64,000 bases of DNA from Diabrotica undecimpunctata. Its lineage: Eukaryota > Arthropoda > Insecta > Coleoptera > Chrysomelidae. The notes under the pieces are model-generated. The model had not been told where the DNA came from. It worked only from the letters and a program-made list of their open reading frames with translations, and searched no databases. The stretch is from assembly GCF_040954645.1 (NCBI RefSeq), contig NC_092809.1, forward strand, positions 76,765,935-76,829,934. Direction: 5' to 3'. Positions 40,401-52,180 of this stretch are shown here, one piece after another. Within the stretch, counting starts at the first letter, position 1; the number at the start of each line of letters is the position of its first letter. Made by a program: the position numbers and the translations under genes.

Positions 40401-41906
40401 ATTTGTTTTAGGCTTACAGCCAAAATAAAAAAGCAATCTGTTTGATTTTTTATAAGCTACATTTTATCCATTAAGTTTTTTTGATAAAATGTTTTTAAGT
40501 CACCTGTGACAAATCGATTGAAAACATAAAAAAAATTGAAATTTTCAATGACGAATAAGTCTAAAAGGATTGATTTTCGAAAAAACTCAATTGCTGCTTA
40601 ATCCTATATAAACACAATATTTAATTATTTAACTTACACATGTCAGACTAACAGTTTAAGAACGTTAGTTTTACCATTACCTTTATTTTAGTTTGAGTTT
40701 AAATTTCTTAAGCTACATTTTGTAGCTCATTTCATTAAATTAGCTTCACTACATTCTGTCTTATGTAATCTAGTTAATATTCTAGGCTTTGTAGTCCAGT
40801 GTTTAATCAAACAGAATCAAATGGATTTGCTGGCACCGCAATAAATGCACCGTTTGTGCATGTAAATATCAAACACAAGCTCAATGATATTCGAGGATTT
40901 ATTACAACCAGAAAAGCCTCAGAGACGACAGATGTCTGGTAAAATGAGTAACCAATTCGGCGCTAGCGACTGTATCGTTACATCTTGCATCGTTGGGTTT
41001 GTTCTGTTTCCCAGTCTCGATTCAAACGCCTTGTTCTATTAATTAAAACTCAGTCAATTACATGTCTGGTGGTGGATGCCCCATTGCAATACGTAATGTA
41101 TATTTGACGTCGTAATTCCGAATGCACTGCAGGTCCTGTGGTCATCGATCTTTGATGCTTTACGAAATAATATACCACTATAGGGATAATTGGAACCTAT
41201 GCTGATTTAACAATAGTTGTTACATAAGATATGTTTCGAAACAAATCTATTTTGAATGAAAAAGGTTCGTTAGTTTACCTATGGAAATTTTTATAAAATT
41301 AATTGAAAGATAATAATAAAATGCCAATAACAGTTCACTTGAGTTCACCGATATCGATAATCTGAAATACAGTTGTACCATGAAATTACTATACCGGGTA
41401 TACCAAAAGAAGGAGGACGATCTAATATTTCGCGAAATTTACGTCGATCGAATAAAAAAAACTGAAAAACACGTGTTCAATATAACACCAAACAACCTAC
41501 CAAACCCAATCCCTGAAAGTGGGTCTGGGGACAACTAAGAAATCTTAAATAAAAACCCCCTTTATTACAAATTTGAAGTTTTATGCAAAAATAAGTAACT
41601 TTTATTCGGGACATTTTTTCGAATTGTTGTGTCATGAATATGAATACTTATGTCCCTTTAGAAATCGAGGATTCAATTCTTAAAACCAACGTAAGTACGG
41701 CTCACATGTTTTGATTTATTTCCTATAATAGAAATAATGACAATGTGTAAAGATCCGGCGGATCTACTATAAAGAATGCAATGAAATTTGCAACGGTATT
41801 CCAAGAAAAACAATTACTAAAATTAGAATTTTCTTCTTTTGGAAAAGGATTAAAAATTTTTCATGGTTTTGCTCGTGATTTAGAACGGGAGTGTTTATTT
41901 CGCTAT
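40401..41906. other. No recognisable gene
   Basis: A 91-codon frame starting at 41781 runs across the left end of the pogo element at 41907, so its C-terminal part is transposon sequence. Its N-terminal part has no motif I know. The stretch 40790-41170 is less AT-rich, without a coding signature. Confidence 0.4.
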
Positions 41907-42372
41907 AGGGTAGAGTCGCCTATATTGGACCAGCTCCTAAATTGGACCTTGCAAGAACAAGAGTGGTGCTATCCGTTAATATCAACTAGAACTACATCCC
42001 GAAACCCGAAGTTTCAACACGTGTGCAGCTGTAAACAACAGTTGAGAAAATATTAGTGTTTTCGTGATTATTTAACTTCCGATACAGAGATACTACTACT
42101 TACCGTTCAAGTAAGTAATCACAATATTTATAATATCTTTATTTCTTAAGATTCATTAAAGAGGCTATAGTTTAGAGATTATTTTCGTGACCTAACCTCC
42201 AAATTGGTCAAACCCGTTGTGGGTGAAATTTGATATTGATTAGGTTTAGAACAAGGTTTCCTAAATTGGCCCAGCAATTGACTCACAAATTGGACCTGTC
42301 CAATTTAGGCAACCGTATTGTAAATTAAACCAGTCCCACTTAGTTTTTGATAGATTTATTTTTTATTTTAGA

Positions 42373-43701
42373 ATGTCATCACGTGGTAAATACGGCAAGT
42401 GGAGCACAGAAGATTTAAGCAGTGCTATTTCCGCTTTTCGTAATGATTCTTATGTGCTTAATGAATGTGCAATGTTGTTTGAAGTATCCAAAGCTACACT
42501 AAATAGATATCTCGAAGAGAAAAACAAACGAGCAAATAATGCAATTAAAAAAATGGTCAGGTTTACTGTATTTAATGAAAAAGTTGAAGCAGAATTGGCT
42601 AAGCATATTTTGATTTTCGAAGAGCGAATGTTCGGGATGAGGATACGAGACAAGGCAAAAATGAGCACATATGGCAGGCAAGAAGTGGTATTATGGCTTT
42701 ATGTCAAGACATAAAGAAATATCGTTACGGCAGCCGGAGAAAACATCAATGGCAAGGGCTGCAGGATTTATCAAAGCACGAATTGACAACTTCCTATAAA
42801 CTTTTACAAAGAATTTGTGAAGAGGAAAAAGGGACCACCACACGCGTATTCAACGTCGATGAGACAGGATGCTCAACCGTACAACGGCAATGTCAAAAAA
42901 TATTAGCCAAGAAGGAAAAACATCAATTGGGGGCATTTCTAGTGTAAAGAGGGGGTAAGTACTACTGTGGTTTGTTGTGCTAGTGCAGCAGGGCAGTTTG
43001 TACCATCTCTAATAATTTTTAAAAGGAAACGTTTTCGAGAAGAACTTTCATTACGTGGTCTGCCTGGCAGCATTGTTACTACATATTAGCGATACTGGAT
43101 ATATCAGTAACGATCTTTTTGTAACATGGCTTAATCATGTCATTGAAACAGTTAATCCAATCCGTGAGACACCTGTTTTTTCAGGATTGGACGGCCACAG
43201 CATCCACAGTAAAAACCTAAAAGCTCTACAAATTGCCAGTGATAATGGAATTAGGTTATTGCAGCTACCAAGTCACGCCACACACAGACTTCAACCGTTG
43301 GATGTTGGATTATTCAGATCCTTTCAAAATGTTTATGGATAATGCATTCAAAAATGGTTGCGGAATAACGTGGGTGGAACTTTATCAATGTTTCAGGTTT
43401 CCTGGATAATTGGAGAGGCTTATGGGCTTCCCGTAACAGTGAAAAATGCACTTTGAACGCTTTTCGTGCTAGTGGCATTTGGCCTATAGATAAAAATGTT
43501 TTTAGAGAAACTGATTTTGCAGCTCCAATGATGTTTGACAGTGCATCAAACTCTAACCACGAATCTCAATAGGAAGCATTATCTTCTCCATTGGCAGAAC
43601 GAACGAAGAGAGCAGCATTAACTTCCCTAAATACTATTTCATTTCAGGACATTTAAAATTGTCAAAAATTGGTTGTGAAAAAGGTAGCAAAATTATATGT
43701 A
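42373..43701 (+). pseudogene. pogo/Tigger-type transposase, main part (broken)
   Basis: Starts at ATG 42373: MSSRGKYGKWSTEDLSSAISA with a psq-type helix-turn-helix and NRYLEEKNKR. In a second frame come FMSRHKEISLRQPEK and TSMARAAGFI (CENP-B-type domain). The DDE_1 core follows: VFNVDETGCSTV (first Asp), FSGLDGHSIHSKNLKAL (second Asp) and HRLQPLDVGLFRSF (third). All three acidic residues survive, but at least three frameshifts and a stop at 42948-42950 disrupt the frame. The C-terminus continues after the insertion at 46132. Confidence 0.85.
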
Positions 43702-44387
43702 TAGGTTATTCCACGAATATACGACTGTTTGGGATTATAGCGACAACGAATATTTTACTGTACAAGTAGAAGTATGAAAGTAAATTGGTCTAATTATTAT
43801 TCCAATAAAAAGAGTCTACTGTTAGTATGACATCTGAACTAAAATTATTTCAGTTAATGGATGTTCAGATAGACGCAAAATTTATTGTGAATTTTAATCC
43901 GAAAATAACAAAAATTTTTACGCAAACGCTCATTTTTACGCAAATGTGTTCATCAGACATTTGGGTTGGATTTCGGTGAAATGTATACACCAAAGAGGCG
44001 TGCCTGGTTACTTTGATATTACACTATTTTATTACTTTATTAGGTACTACAACTGTAATAAAAATAAATGTACTATTTTTAATATAAATGAAAAGAAATT
44101 GGCAGAACGATGGTTCAGAAACCAGAAAAAGAATCTATATAATATTTCACTTTGTTAGTTTTAAATATTTATTTGCTTTGAGTGGATGTACTCTTCAAAG
44201 TTCCGAAAGTAACGGGTATAAAATACCGAGTCGTTACAGATATTAAAAATTAACGAAAATTTACATACAGTGTTATATATCGCCGACTGATTTTAGTTTT
44301 AAAAACCGTCCGTATAGAGGTTTCCGGTGAAGAGGGGTCCGCTAAGAGAGAGTTTAGTGTAGTGTATTTGTTTATTGGACCCAAAAA

Positions 44388-45337
44388 TGCCGAGACGTGT
44401 TTTAGATGTAGACAACTTTATATTTAATGTACTTTCTTATTTTACTGCTGAGAAAACAAACGGGGGCCCTTTGCGACCTGTTCAGTCCGTACATAGACGT
44501 GTGTGTGATGCACTGTGAAACAAAACTAAAGTGGGTTTTGCAAAAAGCAAAAAAAAAAAAGTGGACAAAGTGAACAAAATGTCGCACAATATAAATCTCG
44601 CCGACAACCAAAGACTATAGATCTTCCCGAAGGTTGCAAATTTGAAATCCGTGAGACAATATATAAAATGCGCGAAAACAAAAAAACATGTTTCTTTAGA
44701 TTCAGTGCTACAAAAATTAAAAGACAAAAATATATTTGAAATTTCCAGAACAAGTCTCTGGAGAGTTTTAAGAGAGATTGGTTTTAAGTTCAAAAAGGAA
44801 GACAATAGAAAGGCTTTGTGTGAAAGAGCTAGTGTCGTTCACAAAAGAATAGAATTTTTAAGAAATTATAACAAATTTAAAAAAAAATGTTCTTCCTTTG
44901 TTTATTTAGACGAAACATGGATTTTTGTTAAAGGCGGTATCAAACGAATTTGGCAGGACGAGAGCATAAAATCCATAAAACACATCGATAACGAGGGAAA
45001 GACATATATTATAGTGCATGCAGGTGGAAAACATGGTTTTATTGAGGGATCAGATCTTGTGTTTTCATCAAAATCAAAATCAGCCGATTATCATGACAAT
45101 ATGAATACGGAGATGTGTGTGAAATGGTTGAAAGAAAAACTGTTGCCAAGTTTACATGAACCATCCATTATAGTACTGGATAATGCTGTGTACCATTCGG
45201 AAATTTTAAATAAGCAACCAACAAACACCTGGACCGTAGATAAAATAAAAAAATGGTTAACGAATAAAAATATTACATTTCCTCCATACTGTTTTAAGCC
45301 TCAATTACTAACGTTAGCTAAAAGTCATGCACAACTA

Positions 45338-45406
<69 letters not shown>

Positions 45407-45734
45407 GACGAAGTTATACATAGCTTTGGACATCCTGTGTTAAGACTACCGCCCTATCATTGCCAATTCAATATATTTGGGGATATGCAAAACATATTAT
45501 GATAACCATATTGGATATAAGGGTTACAGTGACGAGGCAGTCTTGGAAACATGGCGACAAGCATTGGACATTGCCACTCCTGAAATTTGGGGAAAAAGTG
45601 TAAAAAAATGTGAAGACTTAATTGAAGAATGGTGGATCCGTGAAGGTCGCATCAAAGCAGTTAATCCTGTTATAATTTACCATCCGAATGAGGATAGCGA
45701 CGACAGTGATTATGGCTGTGAATCTGATGGTTGA
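44388..45734 (+). pseudogene. Sailor-like DDE transposase, copy B (broken; catalytic Glu deleted)
   Basis: Likely start ATG 44388 (MPRRVLDVDNFIFNVL). A stop at 44517-44519 and a frameshift near 44690 precede the long open stretch to 45502 with ISRTSLWRVLREIGFKF, FVYLDETWIFVKGG (first Asp) and IIVLDNAVYHSEIL (second Asp). A (TA)n run of about 60 bp encodes Tyr-Ile repeats in the spacer before the Glu. Where copy A has CQFNPIEYIWG, copy B lost 10 bp between two near-identical CAATTxAAT words, removing Pro-Ile-Glu and shifting frame. The C-terminus continues in the frame at 45477-45734. Without the third catalytic residue this copy cannot cut DNA. Confidence 0.85.
45341..45403. repeat. (TA)n microsatellite inside transposase reading frame
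   Basis: About 31 TA units. Copy A has only a short AT-rich stretch (ATAATATATTATATTATATAG) in the same place, so the run expanded in copy B. Confidence 0.95.
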
Positions 45735-46131
45735 TGATAGTTTTAGGAGATTGGGAGAATAAGAGAATAAGTAAGTTTTTTTGTTTTTTTTTAATACTAA
45801 TTGAATATTCGACTAAATAAAGTACACTATTTAATCACTTAAGTATTGCTCCACTTCGTTTAAATCATTTAATTCAAAAACTAACTTGTTTCCAATACTA
45901 AACCCAATGATAGTAATTATATAATTCAAAATCTGAATTATAACTGTTCTATAAACTATCAACTCTATATTTATATCATGACTTCATATTTAAATCTAAG
46001 GTTTATATCTGCCATAACAGTATTTTAAAAATGGGGAGAATTTACTATTGTACAATTCAGCACATTGGACCATTTAAATCGATACCTTAAACCGAATTTA
46101 AAACAGTCGTATATTCATGGAATAGAGTATA

Positions 46132-46266
46132 GCTAAATCTGACAGCCAGTATTGTGAAATATGCGAGTCTGAATCAGCCGAAGAAATGATCCAATTAAGA
46201 TTGAAAATCACATTACAATACAGATTTTTTATATTTAGATTAAGTTTATCAATTACAAAACGGTGA
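46132..46266 (+). pseudogene. pogo/Tigger-type transposase, C-terminal end after the insertion
   Basis: If the insert 43702-46129 and one TA are ignored, the frame VVKKVAKLYV before 43701 runs directly into AKSDSQYCEIC, SESAEEMIQ, and ends at TGA 46264-46266. A CxxC pair near the end is usual in this family. This junction confirms the TA duplication independently of any alignment. Confidence 0.85.
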
Positions 46267-46580
46267 ATATTAGTTTTTGTTATGTTAATATATATTTTTT
46301 AACACGTTTCTGATGTTTAAATATGGGTTTTAAAGTCGGTCCAATTTAGGGCGCTAATGGTCCAATTAAAAATGCCGGTATATCAAATTGGACTTTCGTT
46401 TATATTTTTTTCTTTTGAAAAATAAAATATTATAAACTACCATGTATCTATTATTTGTATTTTTTTTTAATATAAACAGTATTCAGTAAATGATTTTTAT
46501 GATAAAATTTTGAAATAATTATTAACATGTGTAGTACAGTAGATATTTAAAAAGTGGTCCAAATTAGGAAACCTTACCCT

Positions 46581-47540
46581 CAACGAATTCAGTTGCATTA
46601 AGTTAGGCTGCCATTACTTGAATGATTTGCTTGTGTTTATATACTCAAACAAGTAATACACAATGGTTTAAACAATATAGTAAAATATACAACAGCCGAT
46701 TCTATACAACAGAATTATTAATACAATCCCATAAAATACAATAGTTCCGTCACCATTTTCCATGTACGTCTGAAGTACTCGTAGTTTCCCGTTCATTAGA
46801 AGATCTAACTAGAACAAAGCGCAGCTATTATTTCGTATTTTATATGAGCCGCCTTCAGGTACCGAATTAATTAGAGTAATTGTCATTTCACGAAAACCAA
46901 CACTACTACTGTGTAGTGGGTATAATGGAAAATTCAATCGGATGACTGCTTTCAACTTAATTAAGAGTATTGATGCGATCTACCGATTTTCGCTACTTAC
47001 TCTTTGCTTTTCGATGAACTGAACGATATTTCCGATGAATACAATGCACTTAGCAAATTTCAGAACAGTAACTGATATTATCCAATTCCCTTGATTACCA
47101 CCTGCTTCGATTTCCTTTGTTTCATGAATTGCAATTAATACTTTTCTAATTTAATTATTTACTACTTAATCTATACTTTTTAATTGCGCATTCAAGTAAA
47201 TAGACTTTAAATATAGAGTTTGGAAATACTCATCTACTGATCAAGAGAAGACTTTAACAATTGGAATTTAATTTTCAATTATAAATTATGTAATAATCGA
47301 CCGATTTAGTTTTAGAAATCTTAATGTAGCAATTATGTGAACTGTTTTATATAAATATATTACTAAAATTATTTAATTATTTATTTATAAATATATTAAC
47401 ACAATATTTTGTATGTAAATTAAAGATTTTATACTATTTTGTTAGTGGCTGTTTGCAAATGTTTCAAGTAAGTAATAACACTACATGTTGATTATTCAGT
47501 CTAAATTTTACCCTTTGCTTAAATTAAAGTGGATTTACTT
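46581..47540. other. No recognisable gene
   Basis: AT-rich with no coding or repeat signature that I can support. Confidence 0.45.
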
Positions 47541-47544
47541 TAAC

Positions 47545-47800
47545 TATCACTGAGTAGATGAGATTCGACAAGCATTAACAAAAATAAAAAATAACAAAGG
47601 CCCAGGAGAGGATGAAATTTTACGATAAAATTCCGATCAAATTATGGTAGCAATGATCACCTCCATACAGTAAAGACACAATAAAAAATCTATAGAATTA
47701 CCTCCTGTCCCCACTTTCATAGATTTTCATACAGCGTTTGACACGATCGAAATAGACAGTCTTATAGAAGCAATGAAGACAGCATAATTGACCATAGGTA
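47545..47800 (+). pseudogene. LINE reverse transcriptase fragment
   Basis: Reads EIRQALTKIKNNKGPGEDEIL, then after a deletion DFHTAFDTIEIDSLIEAMKTA. The first is the block just before the reverse transcriptase fingers and the second surrounds the first catalytic Asp of a LINE. About 150 residues between them are missing, and stops are present. Confidence 0.6.
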
Positions 47801-47809
47801 TAGTGAACT

Positions 47810-47965
47810 TATTTACAATATTTACAAAAATACCACTAAAAAATTTTTTTGTTAAAATCCTTTATAAAAGGTATATAAATTAAAAAACCCAATCAAGCTA
47901 TGTCATGAAGACAAAACGTTTTCGGAAACCATGTTCCATCATCAGTGTCTAGGTGTACATGTAGT
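47810..47965 (-). mobile_element. PLE-type terminus with stem motif
   Basis: Minus strand: CTGATGA, one T, GGAA stem with TTCC, GAAA and ACGTTTTG (47920-47945), followed by AT-rich sequence with TTTTATAAAGGATTTTAAC. The layout is that of other PLE ends here. No ORF is attached. Confidence 0.5.
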
Positions 47966-48069
47966 GAGCCACTAAATATCTGTGTAAAAACCCGTTAAAA
48001 GTTATAGTTTACAATTTAGTTTACATTATTTTAGTCTTATATATTAGGATGTTAAAGTTCCCAGTGGAT

Positions 48070-48383
48070 TAGATAACATGGCAATACAGATAACTTTTTG
48101 TCCATCGATTGTCTGATACTATGACAACGTGTCCTGTCCAATTCCATTTTAACGACGCGATTTTTTCGATAGCTTCTGTTGTTTTTGTTCTACGACGTAT
48201 TTCTTCGTTTGGGATTCAGTTTCTCAGAGAGACACCCAACATCTGGCGCTCCATAGCCATCTGAGTCACGAAAATGTTTATCTTTTTTGTCAGTGTTAAT
48301 CTTTCCGCTTCTTAAGTGAGTACAGATAACACACCTTGGTCAAACATTTTACTTTTGAGGCATATGGGTAGATCCGATTTATA
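48070..48383 (-). pseudogene. RTE-type LINE, 3' part (split by a DNA transposon)
   Basis: Minus strand: SDLPICLKSKMFDQGVLSVLT, AMERQMLGVSLRN, IPNEEIRRRTKTTEAIEKIASLKWNWTGHV. The first part of the same reading lies at 51379-52180. If the insert at 48384-51378 and one TA are ignored, RLVNxSMYKSDLPICLK reads through in one frame, where x marks a stop already present on the 51.4-kb side. Confidence 0.8.
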
Positions 48384-49129
48384 CACGGTGGTCCTTAAGT
48401 AATTGTACAATAAGAAACAGTAGATTCTACGCTTTAAAATATTACGATTTAAGCCAAATTGCCTTAATAAAATATTGATATTAAGAAAGATACAGGGTGT
48501 TAAAGTGCAAATTTAAAATTTTATTTTTCGCTATAACTTTCATGTTTGTAAACATTTATGTATAAACATTTACAACTGGGTACTTTTAAATATGAGAAAT
48601 TATAATTTGATGCACACTTTGATGTAACTGATAGAGGGCGCCACATACGCCACATATGTGGCATAAATTTGCGCTTAACTTTTTTGCTCTTTAAGTTACC
48701 TATATTTGGGACAAAAAATATTAAAGATACATTATTTAAAAAAAAATTAAAACACAAAAATAATGACATAAAACCAAAAAGGTAGACCTGTTAATAACTT
48801 CAAAACTCAACAGTTTTCGAGATAATCGCATTTTACAAATCAGCTGCATAATTCTGATTTAAAGCAATTACTCCAGGCAACGAAGGAAAAATAGACAAAA
48901 ACATTAATACTTCTGAATTTTGGTATAAAATACTTTAAACTAAAGTTAATAGTTAACGAAATATTAAATAAAATAAATATATCAGCAGTATAATTAATAA
49001 CAGGATTTGACAAAATAACAGAATAATAGAATTTTACACCAAACATTTTACGTTTTATGTTAAATTAAAGTCATAATCAAAACATTTTGTTTACAAACCA
49101 AATTAAGAAATAGTTAAACTAAATAACAT

Positions 49130-50170
49130 AACTTTTTGTCAAAGTAAGTGTTCGATATGTCCACCATTTTATTTAATTCATTTGTCGATATATTCCATAA
49201 AAGATCCTCTCATATTAAATAGCATCATTGGTTCTAAAGAAACTGCTGCAGTATTTATTTCTTCCCATAGTTGGTTGCGAATATGAATGGGATTCTTATA
49301 GACACGTTGTTTTAATGCGCCCCATACAAACAAATCAAGCGGATTAAATTCTGGGCTACTTGGTGGCTATAATGTGTAATGTATGAATATATTCTTTTGG
49401 ATACATATCCAAATGTTATGGTATAGTATGGAACTACATCTTATTTGTCGCAGAGGTTAAATAATGTATTAAACTGTGATGTATCTCGTTCAGTGGTTAC
49501 TTCTATACACACGGAATAACCTATCGATGACATTACTTATTTATATGATTGTTACAGTTTACGAGTAACTATAATTACATCTCGAACAAATGGACTATTA
49601 TTATTTACTAACGAACTAATATTATGCTAAACTAAATTGCCCGTGTGTTTACTATATTTATAAAGATGTTTTTGTAAAAATGCTAAGTCTTTAAGGCTAG
49701 ATTTGTAGCAAAAGTATTATGAAACAAGACACATATGTGTTATTCAATACCTATGCTCTAGTTTCTATTATTTGTCCTAATAAAAATGGGTAAACAATTT
49801 TCGTAATGAATAATAAATATTCTTTTCGGATTTTTTATGAATTAAATAATTATATCAATATCTCACCACATTGCGAAGGAATATGACTATCACGACTAAT
49901 CCAACGTTCAGAAAAGTTGTATTTAAGTATGTTCTAACTGCCTTCTCTCTAGAATGTGGTGGTGTACCATTTTGCATTAACCACATATTTTTGGTTTTCA
50001 GCATTTTATAATAGAGAAAAAGTAATACAACGCCAGTATAGAAACTTAAGAAGCGATAGAAAAGGGAAATTGTAAACATGATGACAGCAAACGTCTGAAT
50101 ACGGACACGGCACCTAAAGAAGAAGATGTATAACAAAGCATTTTGTGATGTTACATTATCATTTTTCATT
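49130..50170 (-). pseudogene. Mariner-like DDE transposase remnant
   Basis: Minus strand from 50170: NMWLMQNGTPPHSREKAVRTYLNTTF (second-Asp region; Asp is Asn here), then in another frame ERWISRDSHIPSQCGEI. About 450 bp of unrelated sequence follows (49410-49855). Then come SSPEFNPLDLFVWGALKQRVYKN (third acidic residue in the NPLDxFVWG form) and NQLWEEINTAA, ending near 49130 with NGGHIEHLL. The missing second Asp and the foreign stretch in the middle mean it is inactive. Confidence 0.7.
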
Positions 50171-50392
50171 CATATTCAAGTTATTTTAATAAGAATAAAC
50201 TATGAATTATGCTTATCTTGAGGTATTCAGTGCTTTACCGCACAAATATCAAACTAAGAATTATTATGCAGCTGACTTATAAAATGCGATTATCTCGAAA
50301 ACGGTTGAATTTTGAGGTTACTAACAAGTATACCTTTTCTTTGTAAAAATAATGTATCTTTAATATTTTTTAACACAAATAAAGTTATCTTA

Positions 50393-51067
50393 AGGCGCGT
50401 ACAGACTAGCACACGCATGCGGTGAGAAGCCACGCATATGCGTGCGTACCCAAACCATTCGCGCTCAGAGCATTCGTTAAAATTAGAATTCACCGCATAT
50501 GTATGCGTGCTCAAGGCCCTCCATCCATTCGTGAAAAAATGTCTGCTTATGGTTAGTGCCGCGTTTGTGGTTATTAGTTCATTAACAAAGAAAAAACAAA
50601 GGAAAAATAGGCTATGATGGACGACGCATTTATTTAAAAGAAGAAACCTACAAATGAAGTCCGATTTACTAGTAGATTTGGCGTTAGAATCTAATACTGG
50701 ACAATTTCTGCTCATTTTCATCTTCATCACTGCTGAATCTATATCAAGATTTCTTGAAATCGACTCCCATGCATCTTCTTTTTTTTGTTTTTGAATAATA
50801 AAACTTATTTTTTGGATCCCATAATATAGGGTTTTCTTTATACAAATCTAATAATTGCAAACATTGTTCATTTGACCACTCCATTTTACACATAAATCAA
50901 TAAAATGAATAAAACTCAATAAATCAGAACTTGTCTTGCAAATGCAACAAATCCCCACGCTATCCGTCTAAACTGAGCGCGAACGCACACGTATGTTTCT
51001 TTAATGTGTGCGAAAAAAACCGACACCACTCTGGCCCGCAGCATGTGTGCTCAAGTCACACGCGCCT
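50393..51067. mobile_element. PIF/Harbinger-like element with TTA duplication
   Basis: TTA copies at 50390-50392 and 51068-51070. Ends read AGGCGCGTACAGACTAGCAC and, inverted, AGGCGCGTGTGACTTGAGCAC. The opposite arm of the host element preserves the empty site (TTAAAGAGC at 48682-48690, reverse strand), confirming the boundaries. TWA duplications are the hallmark of PIF/Harbinger. At 675 bp it is nonautonomous. Confidence 0.88.
50690..50885 (-). pseudogene. MADF-domain fragment inside the PIF/Harbinger-like element
   Basis: Minus strand: MEWSNEQCLQLLDLYKENPILWDP, KNKFYYSKTK and, after a frameshift in an A-run, EDAWESISRNLDIDS. This is a MADF-type DNA-binding domain, which in insects is often the second protein of PIF/Harbinger transposons. 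The nuclease gene is absent and the frame is broken after about 35 residues. Confidence 0.7.
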
Positions 51068-51378
51068 TTAAAGAACAAAAAAGTTAAGCGCAAATTTATG
51101 CCACACATGTGGCATATGTGGCGCCCTCTATCAGTTACATTAAAGTATGTATAAAATTATAATTTATCCTACTCAAAAGCATCCAATTGTAAATTTTTGT
51201 CCAGAAATATTTACAAACTTAAAAGTTATAGCGAAAAATAAAATTTTAAATTCCCACTTTAACACCCTGTATCTTTCTTAATATCAACAATTTATTAAAG
51301 CAAGTTGGCTTAAATCGTAATATTTTAAAGTGCAGAATCTACGGTTTCTGTTTGTACAATTACTTAAGGACCACCCTG

Positions 51379-52180
51379 TATACATAGACTAATTTACCAA
51401 ACGCTCTCACACTAATCCTATGCGACGTGGGAGCCCACATGCCTGGTTCTCTCTGCCCAACCGAATTTCATGTCCTAAGTACTTATACGATGTAGTCTGG
51501 ACCATATCCCATTCATCAACAGCAATATTTCGATTTAGCACCAGATTAGTCATTATTTGCGTCTTGTTCATATTAATCTTTAGTTAGACCTCCAAGGTAG
51601 CGTGAATTAATTTTTCCAACATTATTATTGCATCATCCATACTAGGTCATCTGTGAATCTCAAATGACCTAGATTATATCCCTTTATGTTAATACCAAGC
51701 TTGATCAGATCTGCCTTCTTACTAGTATGTTCTAAGAGCGTCGTAAATAGTTTTGGAGAAACGGTGTCTCCTTGGCGTACACCTCGCTGTATACAGAATT
51801 TATTTATTTCTTCTTTAGATGGTCTTACGCTAGTTGTGGCATTTTGGTAGATATATTTGATTATGTTAGTGTAGATGGTCTATTAGGCATTCTGTCAATG
51901 CTTTTAACATTTTGTGCTGACTTATGCTATCGAATGCTTTCTCGTAGTACACGAATATCAGTGCCAATGGTTTGTTGTCTTCTGCAGACTTTTTTTTAGG
52001 TTCTTTGTCACACTATTGTTAGCTTATTCTCTAGTTTGATAGAAGTCTAACTTAGCGTCCAGTCCTTGTTTGATCATTTTTGTGAAAAGTTTATATCTGT
52101 GTCAGTGCAAACTGTTAGGATGATAGTTTTTAGACCTGTTATGTCTCCTTGCTTGTGTAATAAAACCATCGAGCAAAAAG
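51379..52180 (-). pseudogene. RTE-type LINE, 5' part of the split copy
   Basis: Minus strand, with stops and shifts: LLHKQGDITGLKTI, TSIKLENKL, ALIFVYYEKAFDSISQHKMLKAL (first catalytic Asp region), then a GDTVSPKLFTT-type block, GINIKGYNLGHLRFTDDLV (YADD replaced by FTDD) and GHEIRLGRENQ. The order is right for a LINE reverse transcriptase. The whole LINE is 5'-truncated and long dead; it served as target for the element at 48384-51378. Confidence 0.75.

Larger units (their letters stand above)
43702..46129 (+). mobile_element. Sailor-like (DD82E-type) transposon, copy B, inserted at TA
   Basis: The inverted ends 43702-43730 and 46101-46129 match in 24 of 29 or more positions, with ATTCC and GAATATACGACTGTTT shared. 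TA copies flank them (43700-43701 and 46130-46131). Length 2428 bp. The right-end 350 bp is nearly identical to the corresponding end of copy A at 13743-14160. Confidence 0.9.
41907..46580 (+). mobile_element. pogo/Tigger-type transposon, interrupted by a Sailor-like element
   Basis: The ends 41907-41931 and 46556-46580 are inverted repeats, 19 of 25 positions identical, starting AGGGTA and ending TTGGACC. Further AATTGGAC/GTCCAATT words recur inside both ends (for example 41938, 42283, 42299, 46339, 46386), as expected of subterminal transposase sites. Excluding the insert at 43702-46129 the element is about 2.25 kb, normal for the family. No clear TA duplication is left at the outer ends. 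Confidence 0.85.
48384..51378 (-). mobile_element. Tc1/mariner-like transposon with inverted repeats over 300 bp, inserted at TA
   Basis: TA copies at 48382-48383 and 51379-51380 flank ends reading CACGGTGGTCC and CAGGGTGGTCC. The arms 48384-48700 and 51068-51378 match over more than 300 bp, including ATACAGGGTGTTAAAGTG and GAGGGCGCCACATA. Homology then continues at 48700-48850 and 50250-50392 once the insert at 50393-51067 is removed, so each arm is about 450 bp. The transposase lies on the minus strand between the arms. Confidence 0.88.

Noticed and set aside
41781..42056. 91-codon frame as a host gene
   Set aside because: It crosses the left inverted repeat of the pogo element, so half of it is transposon noncoding sequence.
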